In this document: positions 1 to 8,390 of the stretch, piece after piece
Layout: every line of letters begins with the position of its first letter
Numbering within the stretch: the stretch's first letter is position 1
NCBI RefSeq assembly: GCF_029223285.1
Contig: NZ_JARHUJ010000003.1
Coordinates: forward strand, 186,001 to 250,000
Direction of reading: 5' to 3'
DNA length: 64,000 bases
Source of the DNA: Paraflavitalea sp. CAU 1676
Lineage (GTDB): Bacteria > Bacteroidota > Bacteroidia > Chitinophagales > Chitinophagaceae
The notes under the pieces: generated by a model
Told to the model about the DNA's origin: nothing
Databases searched by the model: none
The model's input: only the letters and a program-made list of their open reading frames with translations
Translations under genes and position numbers: made by a program

Positions 1-43
1 TTCAATAGACATCACTAATTACTAATACTAAAACTTAATTACA

Positions 44-2026
44 TCAATCATTTCCCTTTTGGATAACACAAGAACCTGGATTGTTTAAAACCTCTTCTAA
101 CACGGCATCAATGATATCGAGGGCATCCTGTTTTATAGCCATAAAATCCTTGTAAATATCTTCCTTGCTTTTCTTGCGAAGCTGTTCCAAGGGCTTATAA
201 TTTTCCTTCTCTTTTTTTATCCCCGCATGATCATTGATGATCCGGTTATGAAACGCTTTGTACTTAATGGGCTGATCGGGATTATCCGCCATGACGCCGA
301 TAAATTCGCCGGAAGACAAACTCGATATGGTACTGGGCGGTACGGATTGCTCCAGTTGTTTGGACCGGGAAATTGAGGTGTCGCCGCTGTTGATGGATAT
401 GCTTTCGCGGTCCTGAAAAGATTTGGCAAAACGCTCACTGAGCAACCTCGCGGATTCGCCGCTGACCTGGCCGCTGATGATATTGCCAGCAATGTTGAAG
501 ATCGTCTCTGCTTCTTCTTTGGAATAGATCGTCTTCAGCATGCTGTAATCCTGTACAGCAATCACGGTGGTGATGTTATTGGATCTGCCGGTAAGGATGG
601 TTGATAATACACTGGTGGCCCTGACCATCCCGAATTCATCGATCACCTGCCCCAGGTCATATTGCCCTGGCTGGTTGACGATCTTATTGATGCGATCAAT
701 GTACAGGGACATGATTGGTGCCAGTGCTTCATGGATCTGCGGATTGTTACCGAGGCATAACACCGTGGGATGATCCGGATGATTCAGGTGCAATGAAAAA
801 TCATCCCCTGACAGAATATAATACAGCTCCGGTGAAGCGATACGCCCCAGCGGTATTTTAACGGAAGCCATCTGTGAATTCAGCGTTTCCAGTTCGCCAT
901 CTGCATATGCCTGGGCAAAAGGATTGATCAGGGTGGCAATCTCGCTATCGGATTGCAGCACCGTAAACAACTTATCGTAGGGTTGATGAATTAGCTCGAT
1001 GGCATGGGGAATGGTGCAATATGTCCCCCGCTCATACCGGCGCAAAAAACCGATCACCGCAGCCAGTAGGTTAATTGGTGAATCGACAAAAAATTCCCCC
1101 TGCCGGTTGCTCCACGTCTTGTTCATAGAAAGCAGTAATGACTTGGCGGCATCGATAGCACTGGAAAGATTAGTTAGCGTTGCCGGATTGATCGGATTAC
1201 ACCGGCAGGACTGCTCGACGTTAGTGAAGTTAATGCAGCGGAAAGTAGTGCCGGGCGGATAATCTTTTTGATGGCGAAGGAAATGATTATAGGTAAGCAG
1301 CGTCAGCTCCGGAAACTTCTGGTCGAACACAAAGAGCGCCTGCTTTTTGGCAAGCAGTTGCCGGATCAGGTTTTCGACGACAAAATAGCTTTTGCCACTA
1401 CCGGCTGAGCCCAATACCAGTATGGAGCGCCGGGCATTGAGAAACGATATCCAAGACCTGCGCTCCTGTCCTTTATAGCGATAGATGGCTGGCAGGTTCA
1501 GCGAATACCGGTCTGTCAGCAATCTTTCTTCCTGCGGAAAGCCTTCATCCGGAAATGCCTGGTTGCGTAGCCGCTGCTTCAGGCTGCGGGAAACAATACT
1601 ACCGCCGGTGATCACAAAAAGCAGTCCGGTGATGGACACACACATATAGCCAATGGCAAGGCCATCAGGCGGCAGCTCCGGCCACCAGAACAGGAAGCCA
1701 CTGCAGTAGTAAACCACCAGTCCGGTGATCAGGTAAGCAATGCCTGTCCGGTAGTTCGCTTTTTCATCCTTGCGGCCACGAACACCCAGCAACGATAGCA
1801 GCAAACATAGTAGTGCGATGGTCTTGGAAAAATTGAACCCTTTCAGCAGTCCGGTCTTGGCCACTTTAGCCAGTAGTTGATCTCCGAAAGTTGAGGTGTA
1901 CCCCCACTCGCGAAACGCCCCGTAGCAATAGTAGTAAAAATGAATAAAGAGGATCACCAGTGCGATCCATCGGGTGAGGTCTGTCACTTTCTTCAGCCCC
2001 TGTTCGTTCTCTCCTGTTCGTAACAT
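44..2026 (-). CDS. mobC: Type IV coupling protein (VirD4/TraG-like, MobC)
   Basis: This 660-aa inner-membrane ATPase would dock the relaxase-DNA complex at the conjugation channel. Four hydrophobic segments (about residues 20-37, 68-81, 95-117 and 122-145) precede a cytoplasmic ATPase domain. The Walker A motif GSAGSGKS lies at about 206-213 and the Walker B region VIDEFG at about 461-466. It starts 12 nt after the relaxase stop, giving the usual Bacteroidetes order mobA-mobB-mobC on one strand. Length and motifs fit the family well. The stop is only 43 nt from the window edge, so whether more genes follow cannot be seen. Confidence 0.93.
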   Translation of the reverse strand: MLRTGENEQGLKKVTDLTRWIALVILFIHFYYYCYGAFREWGYTSTFGDQLLAKVAKTGLLKGFNFSKTIALLCLLLSLLGVRGRKDEKANYRTGIAYLITGLVVYYCSGFLFWWPELPPDGLAIGYMCVSITGLLFVITGGSIVSRSLKQRLRNQAFPDEGFPQEERLLTDRYSLNLPAIYRYKGQERRSWISFLNARRSILVLGSAGSGKSYFVVENLIRQLLAKKQALFVFDQKFPELTLLTYNHFLRHQKDYPPGTTFRCINFTNVEQSCRCNPINPATLTNLSSAIDAAKSLLLSMNKTWSNRQGEFFVDSPINLLAAVIGFLRRYERGTYCTIPHAIELIHQPYDKLFTVLQSDSEIATLINPFAQAYADGELETLNSQMASVKIPLGRIASPELYYILSGDDFSLHLNHPDHPTVLCLGNNPQIHEALAPIMSLYIDRINKIVNQPGQYDLGQVIDEFGMVRATSVLSTILTGRSNNITTVIAVQDYSMLKTIYSKEEAETIFNIAGNIISGQVSGESARLLSERFAKSFQDRESISINSGDTSISRSKQLEQSVPPSTISSLSSGEFIGVMADNPDQPIKYKAFHNRIINDHAGIKKEKENYKPLEQLRKKSKEDIYKDFMAIKQDALDIIDAVLEEVLNNPGSCVIQKGND

Positions 2027-2037
2027 ACATCATGGTT

Positions 2038-3369
2038 TTAGTATTTCAATTTCTTTCTGCGGCGTTTGCGCGGATCTGCTTTCAGTTCGGCAGCCATTGC
2101 CCCCTGCTGTGTTGATGGTGGTGCATCGGACTTGGAAATAAAATCGCTGGAAAAAGAATGGCTGGCGGTGTGCTGGTCATGCACCTGTTGAGTGGACTGT
2201 TTGGTTGCTGGCTTATGTTCTGATGGCTTGGGGTGTACGTGCTGTGTTTGTTGTTGCGGCTGCTGGTTCAGACCGGGATCAGCCTGGCAACGTTGCTGGA
2301 TCTGATTGGCGCTGTATTGCTTACCCAGATCGCTGCCATTGAACACTGCCTTTTTCTGGTGATCTACATAGGTAACACCGTAGATGACGCCCTGGTCATT
2401 CTGGCGCAGTATCATCTGTATATTGTCTTTATGTAGTCGTTCCTGTAGCTCCTTCAAATTAATCGGTGGTTGCTTTTGTAAGGATAGATCGATGGCATTG
2501 CGGACACGACGTTTGAATTGTTCGCGTTCCTGTTCCCCCCGTGTGAATTCGTCCTGCAGGTATTTCATGGTGGGTTTGTTATAAAAGTCACTGGCCGGGA
2601 TCGGAACACCAGCAGGTTTTCCTTTGTCATCAAGCACCTGGTAGTACAATCCGTTATGCTGGTGGGTACGAGACCCTTTGCCGCCCTGATGGGCAACCAC
2701 ATTGTAGTTTTTCAGTACCGCGTTGAGTTCCGTCAAAGAAGTGTATTTGTATTGCTTCAGTATCTGATCGAGCACGTTGGTGATGGCCCTTTTGGTGCCT
2801 ATTTCAGGAGATTTTCCATATAACAGTTTTCGGGCATTGAGCGGGCTAATTTGGAATTGTCGCTGGCGCTGGTGATCATCAGCACGCACCAGGTTGAACT
2901 GTCGTTCGACAGCTTTGCGGGCTATTTCAGAACGATCGCGGCCAATATTGTGTGTTTTGATCCTCTTCCCGTTGGACTGGATATTAGTGGTCACAATGTG
3001 CATGTGAGGATGAGAACTATCATTATGCTGATAGACCAGGTATGGCTGATTGCCAAATCCCAGCTTTTGCATGTAGGCATCTGCAATAGCCTTCATCTGC
3101 TCTACGGACATACCTTTTTCGGAGGGATGAAAATTCAGGCTGATATGGATGCTGTTGACCTTTGTCCGCTCGTTGAGCTCAGTGAGCTTTTGAAGCGTAC
3201 CCAGTTTGTCCGTGAAGCTGAGTTGCCCGGTGTCTTTGGCATACCCGGAGGAATGGATCAGCACGGCAGCTCGGGTCTGCTTTTGCGGATCAATCGTGAT
3301 CTGGGTCTTATGCTCGTTGTACTGAAGAATATGGCGCAACGATTTACCGGGTTTTACTACTGCAACCAT
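2038..3369 (-). CDS. mobB: Relaxase/mobilization nuclease (MobB)
   Basis: This 443-aa protein would nick one strand at oriT and pilot it into the recipient. The N-terminal third is the relaxase domain. The metal-binding histidine cluster is visible as H115 followed by H120, H122 and H124 in the segment HPHMHIVTTN. A Tyr near residue 17 is a candidate nucleophile, but this is inference. The C-terminal third is low-complexity, rich in Gln, His and Lys, and ends in a basic tail (PRKRRRKKLKY). Its start overlaps the end of the upstream MobA gene by 13 nt, which suggests translational coupling. Confidence 0.93.
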   Translation of the reverse strand: MVAVVKPGKSLRHILQYNEHKTQITIDPQKQTRAAVLIHSSGYAKDTGQLSFTDKLGTLQKLTELNERTKVNSIHISLNFHPSEKGMSVEQMKAIADAYMQKLGFGNQPYLVYQHNDSSHPHMHIVTTNIQSNGKRIKTHNIGRDRSEIARKAVERQFNLVRADDHQRQRQFQISPLNARKLLYGKSPEIGTKRAITNVLDQILKQYKYTSLTELNAVLKNYNVVAHQGGKGSRTHQHNGLYYQVLDDKGKPAGVPIPASDFYNKPTMKYLQDEFTRGEQEREQFKRRVRNAIDLSLQKQPPINLKELQERLHKDNIQMILRQNDQGVIYGVTYVDHQKKAVFNGSDLGKQYSANQIQQRCQADPGLNQQPQQQTQHVHPKPSEHKPATKQSTQQVHDQHTASHSFSSDFISKSDAPPSTQQGAMAAELKADPRKRRRKKLKY

Positions 3370-3746
3370 GCGTCTGAAATTTTAGCTATGAGGGCCTTGA
3401 TTTCATCTGCTTTTACGGTGAGAATCCGGATGGCAATTTCATGTTGCGGCAGCCAGGTTTTCAGGTCAGGTACATGCTGCAAAATGTGCAACTTTCTAAC
3501 CACCTGGTTATAGTTATTAGCGATGGCATTCAGGTCGTTTTTGAGGCCCACCAATTGGGGTATCAGCTCATCGACCGACTGGTTGCGGTGGTACACCGTA
3601 ACGGGCTTTTGCAGCAGCAATTTGCGGGTATATTCACTCAGGCTACTGCACGTTGTTTGCGCAGATCTGTCCAACAGTTTTTTATACTCTTCCTCGGTAA
3701 AGCGGACATTGATCCGCCTGCTCATAATCACTTTTTCGGCTTTCAT
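3357..3746 (-). CDS. mobA: MobA-like relaxosome accessory protein
   Basis: This small basic protein (about 129 aa from the ATG at 3746; a GTG at 3752 is also possible) resembles the MobC/MobA accessory family that binds oriT and recruits the relaxase. The N-terminal part, beginning MSRRINVRFTEEEYKKL, has the look of a ribbon-helix-helix DNA-binding fold. The middle contains the motif LKNDLNAIANNYNQ typical of these mobilisation proteins. It overlaps the start of the relaxase gene. The non-coding DNA immediately upstream is the expected place for oriT. Confidence 0.85.
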   Translation of the reverse strand: MKAEKVIMSRRINVRFTEEEYKKLLDRSAQTTCSSLSEYTRKLLLQKPVTVYHRNQSVDELIPQLVGLKNDLNAIANNYNQVVRKLHILQHVPDLKTWLPQHEIAIRILTVKADEIKALIAKISDAWLQ

Positions 3747-3799
3747 ACGCACATTTCATTTACACAATTCAAAATCAATCATTTAATGCCTTTTTAAAA

Positions 3800-3826
3800 C
3801 CGCCCCCGACTTCGGAGGGGTGGCGG
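3800..3826 (-). terminator. GC-rich hairpin between primase and mobA (terminator or part of oriT)
   Basis: CCGCC/CCC at 3800-3807 pairs with GGG-T-GGCGG at 3818-3826 with one bulged base. On the minus strand the stem is followed directly by a short T run, so it could end the primase transcript. A second hairpin (GGGCGT at 3865-3870 with ACGCCC at 3881-3886) lies in the same gap. Two closely placed hairpins upstream of mobA would also suit oriT. The sequence alone does not decide between the two. Confidence 0.5.
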
Positions 3827-3989
3827 CCAGATTCCGTTGGCGTCAGACAACGGTACATCTGGCAGGGCGTGGCGCAGCAGACGCCCTCAATGTTTTTGGT
3901 TATCATCCCGGCCCCCGTCTTTATGGGCCCTGTTTTGCAAGACCCGCAGCCAAAGCACCGGTGATACAGTGGTGCTGACCAGGAATGAA

Positions 3990-4868
3990 TCAGGGCTTTT
4001 GCTGCATCCTGACAGACTTTCCCTGATGCTGACACCAGGCATTGAGATCGTTGTAGTCCTTGTACAGCTCCCGTTGATCGTTAAACCGGTTGGGATCAAG
4101 CGCAAGTGCCGCAGCAGTCATCTTGTTTCCGGTGGTATCATTGTCGAGAAACAGGTTTACCTGCTGGTGCTGTTGCATGCGTGGCAATTGCTGCTCAAAA
4201 AAGGAAGCGGAATTCAGGATGAGATAATTGGTAGACTGTTGTGTTTGCGCATCTGTGATAGCCTTATGGGACAGAAAGTCAAAGAAGCCCTCAAATACGG
4301 CTACCCGGTCAGCTTCCTGATCGATAAAGGTGCTGGCCTTGGGAGAACTCGATGCTTTGATGTACTGGTTGCGCAGCTCATAGCCGCCCTGGTCGTTGCG
4401 GAATCCCAGCGCATAATAGTTTTTATCCCGCAGGCTATAGTTGACTTCCTGCAGGAATTGCTGCGCCAATGGAAGCGGGATACGCCGGTCGCGCAGGTAC
4501 TTAATGAGCGGCAGAGAATGGATAGGCTTTACGGCATTGATCTTAATGCTGTCCTCCTGCTCCTGTGCTGCTTTGGATGATTTTTGGTGATGCGTCACCG
4601 GCTTCTGTCCGGGCCCATCCAGCCGGTGCAGAAAATCGCTGACCGTCTGCTTGTGAAAGGCTACACCGAAGTCAATAATATTGCCCCCTTTGCCTTCCCC
4701 GAAATCATACCATTTGTTCATCAGTCTGTTGACTTTGAAGGAGGGCGTTTTCTCATCATGTAAGGGCGAATGATACCAGTACTGGTTGCCGCTCACACGC
4801 TGGGGTTTAAAACCCAGTCTGGTCAGGTAGTCCACGAGGTCTAATTTTTTCGCATCCCGGATATTCAT
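3990..4868 (-). CDS. CHC2-type/Toprim primase-like protein
   Basis: This 292-aa protein resembles the DNA primase found beside mob genes in Bacteroidetes ICEs. It would make primers on transferred single-stranded DNA. The N-terminal region (about residues 30-70) keeps the backbone of a CHC2 zinc-finger domain (HDEKTPSFKV, then GEGKGGNIIDF), but the zinc-binding cysteines are replaced. The C-terminal half is Toprim_2-like, with an acidic FEGFFDF segment and the LFLDNDTTG motif that holds the metal-binding Asp residues. It is divergent from the small plus-strand genes at 5.0 kb and is on the same strand as mobA. Confidence 0.82.
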   Translation of the reverse strand: MNIRDAKKLDLVDYLTRLGFKPQRVSGNQYWYHSPLHDEKTPSFKVNRLMNKWYDFGEGKGGNIIDFGVAFHKQTVSDFLHRLDGPGQKPVTHHQKSSKAAQEQEDSIKINAVKPIHSLPLIKYLRDRRIPLPLAQQFLQEVNYSLRDKNYYALGFRNDQGGYELRNQYIKASSSPKASTFIDQEADRVAVFEGFFDFLSHKAITDAQTQQSTNYLILNSASFFEQQLPRMQQHQQVNLFLDNDTTGNKMTAAALALDPNRFNDQRELYKDYNDLNAWCQHQGKSVRMQQKP

Positions 4869-4876
4869 ACTTCACA

Positions 4877-4919
4877 GTTTCATGATCACCATCCCGGTGT
4901 TGGTACGAAACTATGAAAC
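4877..4919. promoter_or_regulatory. Inverted repeat in divergent intergenic region
   Basis: GTTTCAT (4877-4883) is repeated in inverted orientation as ATGAAAC (4913-4919). An additional GAAAC half-site lies just before the right arm. It sits between the divergently transcribed primase gene and the small gene pair at 5036-5670, so it is a candidate operator. No matching regulator is identified. Confidence 0.3.
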
Positions 4920-5035
4920 ACGACCGCATGCTGGTAGACCACTGCCTATAAGGATACAGGTGAAAATAGATCCAGCGCGACTACCAGCTTACTTTTACCA
5001 GGACAATCAAATGTGTTATCAAAAAAACTGTGTGT

Positions 5036-5332
5036 ATGCTCAATCAAAAAGATGTTGCGATGGTGTATGAAATGATGCTGGCCTCTCCGGGCATGAACGA
5101 CAATGTAAAGATTGGTCTGACCCTACCACGAAAAACAGTGCTGGTACTGACGAAAGTTTTTGAAGCTGGCATAGGCGCCAAAGGCGAAGGCGATAAAGCG
5201 GGATTGCTGGCGATGGTAGACGACCAGATGTTCCATGAACTGGCGGAGATTAACGCAGAGCTGTTACAGAAAGCAGGGTTGAAAGACATGAGTGAGCGGA
5301 TCAATTCATTGCTAACAAAGCAAGGATCATGA
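5036..5332 (+). CDS. Conserved-type small ICE protein, function unknown
   Basis: This is a soluble protein of 98 aa, starting at the ATG at 5036 (an in-frame GTG at 5030 is possible). It is predicted to be mostly helical and has no signal peptide, membrane segment or motif that I recognise. Its stop overlaps the next start in an ATGA arrangement (5329-5332), so the two genes are translationally coupled. The position between the primase and the J-domain block suggests an ICE maintenance role, which is inference only. Confidence 0.7.
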   Translation: MLNQKDVAMVYEMMLASPGMNDNVKIGLTLPRKTVLVLTKVFEAGIGAKGEGDKAGLLAMVDDQMFHELAEINAELLQKAGLKDMSERINSLLTKQGS

Positions 5333-5670
5333 CAGGCAATGTGCTGTCCTGGAAACAGGCGCTTGCTATGGGTTATGCACCCCGGCAGTATGAGTATCTG
5401 CACGGCTCGCTTCCAGTAGACCCTTTTATCGCGGTGCTGGATTTCAAAATATGGGCGCAGAAAGTGCTGGCCATTAACGGTTACTTTACCCTGGAAGATG
5501 GCGGTCAGAAAATCCAGCTATCGGTGTACCTGTCTGCTGAGCAAACTTACCGGATCGGAAAAGACCAGATTGACTTTTTCCGCTGCCAAACCGGTTGCCG
5601 GTATTTGTTGCAGACAAAGATATCTAAAACAGGTAAGCTGATCTTAAACGACATTACCCCTGTTCAATAG
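5329..5670 (+). CDS. Small ICE protein, function unknown
   Basis: This 113-aa protein is coupled by a 4-nt overlap to the preceding gene. It is soluble and of mixed alpha/beta composition, with no recognised domain. The strong hairpin terminator at 5733-5765 follows, so the two genes form a complete short operon. Confidence 0.7.
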   Translation: MTGNVLSWKQALAMGYAPRQYEYLHGSLPVDPFIAVLDFKIWAQKVLAINGYFTLEDGGQKIQLSVYLSAEQTYRIGKDQIDFFRCQTGCRYLLQTKISKTGKLILNDITPVQ

Positions 5671-5732
5671 AACTGCCTCGCATGCCATTTTAAGAACCGG
5701 CGATAAAAGCATTGCCAGTCATTCCCTGCACC

Positions 5733-5765
5733 AAGCTGCTGCCCCTCAGGGCAGCAGCTTTTTTG
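5733..5765 (+). terminator. Rho-independent terminator between convergent operons
   Basis: A perfect 12-bp stem (5733-5744 with 5749-5760) closes a CTCA loop and is followed by a T run on the plus strand. The stem begins with AA, so it may also act weakly on the minus strand. It separates the plus-strand pair (5036-5670) from the minus-strand gene ending at 5784. Confidence 0.9.
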
Positions 5766-5783
5766 CCAATCAACCGGCAGAAA

Positions 5784-6113
5784 CTAAAACAGGGTAAGCT
5801 GTGGGCTCAGGGCTCCTTCTGGTGGGGCTTCGAGATTGCAGACAGCCACCGATATGTTGTCATGGATCAGGACGCCCACATACTGATCAAAGGCATGCAC
5901 GGGAAATACGGTATGGGGCACGGGGATGCGGTCGGTTGGTTCCCGTAGTGGAAGATCCAGCACGTCGCGTAACAATTCGGCATCGAACTCAATAGCAAGG
6001 TAGGCCCCATCTGTTTTCAGCAGGATAACGCTGGTGGGATAATCGACCGCCAACCGGTGGCGAAGGTGCTCGATAAAATCCTTTATATTCTCTTGGGTGT
6101 TGTTGGTAGACAT
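5784..6113 (-). CDS. Small ICE protein, function unknown
   Basis: I place the start at the ATG at 6113 (protein begins MSTNNTQEN, 109 aa). The upstream in-frame extension would overlap the J-domain gene that ends at 6124. It is a soluble mixed alpha/beta protein with no motif I recognise. It is the last gene of a minus-strand run that starts near 8630, with short gaps throughout, and probably belongs to one transcript. Confidence 0.65.
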   Translation of the reverse strand: MSTNNTQENIKDFIEHLRHRLAVDYPTSVILLKTDGAYLAIEFDAELLRDVLDLPLREPTDRIPVPHTVFPVHAFDQYVGVLIHDNISVAVCNLEAPPEGALSPQLTLF

Positions 6114-6123
6114 GATGTAAATT

Positions 6124-6435
6124 TTAATAATTGGTGAGGATGGTATAGGCAGCAATGATCTTTTTGCTCATTGCTTCGGCTTCTTCTACGCGGTGCTGGT
6201 TTTTATCAGGATGCCACCGCGTAATGAGTTTGCGGAAGGCTTTTTTTATCTCGGAAGCGGTTGCTGTCGGCGGTACTTCCAGTACTGCATATGGTGAAAG
6301 CTCGGCACTGCTGAGAATACGGCGTGCGTCCTGTTCACTCATGCGCTCCTGAAATGAGCGGCGCCATTTGTCCGGATCTCCAAAGCCACTGGAGGCATCG
6401 TAGCGCTTATAACCGTCTAAAAATCCTTTAGCCAT
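6124..6435 (-). CDS. J-domain (DnaJ-like) protein, short
   Basis: This 103-aa protein has its J domain at the C-terminal end (about residues 47-103). The HPD tripeptide lies in RWHPDKNQ, preceded by the helix II pattern KKAFRKLI. A J domain stimulates an Hsp70 ATPase. No DnaK, G/F region or zinc-finger domain is present, so it would recruit a host DnaK to a specific partner. The N-terminal 45 residues are charged and unrecognised. It lies 2 nt from the SWIM protein gene upstream. Confidence 0.85.
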   Translation of the reverse strand: MAKGFLDGYKRYDASSGFGDPDKWRRSFQERMSEQDARRILSSAELSPYAVLEVPPTATASEIKKAFRKLITRWHPDKNQHRVEEAEAMSKKIIAAYTILTNY

Positions 6436-6437
6436 AA

Positions 6438-6680
6438 CTATGTTTTTATAAGGTTTACTTCAAAAGGTTGTTCTTTACCGGGTAGGCCCACAGCAGACAG
6501 GTGTTTGCAATGCCGGTGTCTTTTGTAGCCGGGGCAACTGCACGCCCAGTGCCTGCGCTTCTTGTTTTGAGAGATAATGTATATCCGGTCTGAGGTGGCG
6601 CTTTCGATCTGGAAACGAAACTGCCACTGATCATTGTCAGGTAGTGCCATATCATAAGGCACATATAGTTGTAATGACAT
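6438..6680 (-). CDS. SWIM-type zinc-finger protein
   Basis: This 80-aa protein carries the ligands of a SWIM finger: C47, C49, C58 and H60 in a CxCx8CxH pattern (CSCPGYKRHRHCKHL). SWIM fingers bind DNA or protein partners and occur with recombination and helicase proteins. No other domain fits in this length. Its neighbours are two J-domain proteins and unknown small ICE genes. Confidence 0.78.
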   Translation of the reverse strand: MSLQLYVPYDMALPDNDQWQFRFQIESATSDRIYIISQNKKRRHWACSCPGYKRHRHCKHLSAVGLPGKEQPFEVNLIKT

Positions 6681-6698
6681 GGTGATAAGGTTGACTGA

Positions 6699-7079
6699 TT
6701 AATAAAAAAGAAGGGCGGCTGCTTGCCTGAACTTGTTGTCTTCCGGCAGGCCCTCTTTGTACAGGTTGACACAATGGCTCGTGAACAGGGCGATATAGCC
6801 GCCGAAGAGTTGATCAGCGAACAGATTACTGCTTTTGTGCAGCCGCTCCTTATACTTACCAAGGGAAACTTGTACATCCTGCGCCATATAGATCCATTCC
6901 CCGGCACTGATGATGGGGTTAGGTTTGTTCTCAAAGGACCGGTGCACCGCGGCCTGATCGCTCGTGATCTTATCGCAATATTGCTGTAGTGCTTCGAGGA
7001 ATTTGGGTATCTCTTCGGGAATGAGGCTGCAAAGCAGCTTGGCACGTTGCACGTTGTTCATTTCTTTCAGTGTAGGCAT
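6699..7079 (-). CDS. Small helical ICE protein, function unknown
   Basis: The protein is taken from the ATG at 7079 (MPTLKEMNNVQ, 126 aa), because the upstream extension would run into the end of the gene at 7138. It is soluble and largely helical, with no signal peptide or known motif. It lies in the same minus-strand run as the SWIM and J-domain genes. Confidence 0.65.
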   Translation of the reverse strand: MPTLKEMNNVQRAKLLCSLIPEEIPKFLEALQQYCDKITSDQAAVHRSFENKPNPIISAGEWIYMAQDVQVSLGKYKERLHKSSNLFADQLFGGYIALFTSHCVNLYKEGLPEDNKFRQAAALLFY

Positions 7080-7137
7080 AACGTTTGATTTTTTATAGTG
7101 AGGAAAATGGAAGCGGGAAGTGTCCCGCTTCGGTTGG

Positions 7138-7572
7138 TTACTTGACATAGCGTTGGCACCGGAGATTGTCAAACCACAGGTCGGCCATGAAGCACAGGGT
7201 GGGCAGGTTGGTTTCAAACTGTCCGGTGAGCAAGTGTTGGGAGACCTTGACAGAATCGAGCGTTATATGGTGGTCACTCTCGCTGAACAGGCAGGGAATG
7301 GCAATAAGATCGTCGAACGCTTCAGGTGTTGTTCGTTTGTCTATGATCAGAAAAGCCATTGCTCGATCCATAACAACTTCTTCGTCCTTGATCTGCCAGC
7401 TTGCGACGTGGTAGAGATGGCCCGTGCCCCATTCAGATTTCACGCCCCGGCTTTCAAGCTGAAAGTTCAGCGCAGTATCTTCCGTTATCTGTATTATTAG
7501 GTATTCGCTATTTTGGAGCTTATCGAGCAGGAAAGAAAGGACTGTCTTTGTCTTGTTGTTGATGCTTGGCAT
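7138..7572 (-). CDS. ICE protein of unknown function
   Basis: This 144-aa soluble protein begins MPSINNKTKTVLSFLLDKL. The middle part (ALNFQLESRGV, then GHLYHVASW) suggests a beta-rich core. No catalytic motif or known family is recognised with confidence. It is 39 nt downstream of the second J-domain gene. Confidence 0.65.
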   Translation of the reverse strand: MPSINNKTKTVLSFLLDKLQNSEYLIIQITEDTALNFQLESRGVKSEWGTGHLYHVASWQIKDEEVVMDRAMAFLIIDKRTTPEAFDDLIAIPCLFSESDHHITLDSVKVSQHLLTGQFETNLPTLCFMADLWFDNLRCQRYVK

Positions 7573-7611
7573 AATTGTATGATTTTGGTGTGTGGGAAGG
7601 AGTAACCGCTG

Positions 7612-8088
7612 TTACTCCTTGTCAAGCTGTCTACGGCGGTCAGTGGCTACGGACTGCGTACCGTACTTGGCGCGGATCTGGTCGAGCGATCCACCTTTGC
7701 CGAAACTTTTAAATGCTTCGTTGCGGTAGTACCATGCTTTTTTCTGTCCGGCGAAGAAGTACCCGGCGGCTTTCAGTTCGTCTTTTACGGTACGGGTATC
7801 GCCGGTGACCCAAATCCAGTTTCCCACCACTTCGATAAGGATACCGGGCAGGTGTATGATTTTTTCTATCCGCTGGCGGTATTCTTCGGAGATCTTCAGC
7901 TCCTGATCTACCTGCGCGTCGGTCTTGCCTTCGTTTTTGGAGATGAAAGCACAGGCAAAAGCATATTCTTTATTGATCTCCTGCATGGTGGCAGTATCGC
8001 CCCCTCTATCGGGATGGTGTTGGAGTGCAAGCACCTTGTAGAGTTTCTTTACTTCTTCCAGTGTAGTACATGCTGAAAAGTATTTCAT
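7612..8088 (-). CDS. J-domain protein with C-terminal extension
   Basis: This 158-aa protein has an N-terminal J domain (about residues 8-50) with the HPD motif in LALQHHPDRGGD. The following 110 residues include a segment GNWIWVTGDTRTVKDELKAAGY and then YFFAGQKKAWYYR. This looks like a small alpha/beta module that recurs with J domains in mobile elements. It is the second J-domain protein within 2 kb and, like the first, has no DnaK partner nearby. Confidence 0.83.
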   Translation of the reverse strand: MKYFSACTTLEEVKKLYKVLALQHHPDRGGDTATMQEINKEYAFACAFISKNEGKTDAQVDQELKISEEYRQRIEKIIHLPGILIEVVGNWIWVTGDTRTVKDELKAAGYFFAGQKKAWYYRNEAFKSFGKGGSLDQIRAKYGTQSVATDRRRQLDKE

Positions 8089-8130
8089 AACAAAGCGCCT
8101 GTTTACCCGTGGCGCGGCGGGTGGTTATGA

Positions 8131-8337
8131 TCATGAATGAAAAAGGGTGAGTTTGCTGGCAGCGTTGGGCGTGGTAGTCTTGCTGCCGCTGTGTTTGCGC
8201 AACAGGTAGTGAATGGTAATATCTGCGTTGTTCACAATGGCCCACGCAGCGGTAAGCGCTTTAGACCGGTTGTTGTGTTTAGTGCGTTGTATTTCCCATG
8301 ATAGGTACATCAGGCGGGATAACTGGTGAGTTTGCAT
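8131..8337 (-). CDS. Small basic ICE protein, function unknown
   Basis: This 68-aa protein begins MQTHQLSRLMYLSWEIQR and is basic and helical. Small proteins with this kind of N-terminus recur in Bacteroidetes conjugative elements, but I do not know a function. It is on the same strand as, and between, the J-domain gene and the gene at 8391. Confidence 0.6.
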   Translation of the reverse strand: MQTHQLSRLMYLSWEIQRTKHNNRSKALTAAWAIVNNADITIHYLLRKHSGSKTTTPNAASKLTLFHS

Positions 8338-8390
8338 AACAATTGATTTTTAGGAGTGAGTAAAAAAGCGGGTACGGATGGGAGTTTTTA

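Noticed and set aside
539-564. TGCTGTA and TACAGCA close together inside the coupling-protein gene
   Set aside because: It resembles the rteC-region sites but lies in coding sequence as one pair without phasing. By chance about eight such 7-mers are expected in the window.
3775-4035. Minus-strand frame between primase and mobA
   Set aside because: It overlaps the primase 3' end and the two hairpins and has no family-like pattern. It is read as non-coding.
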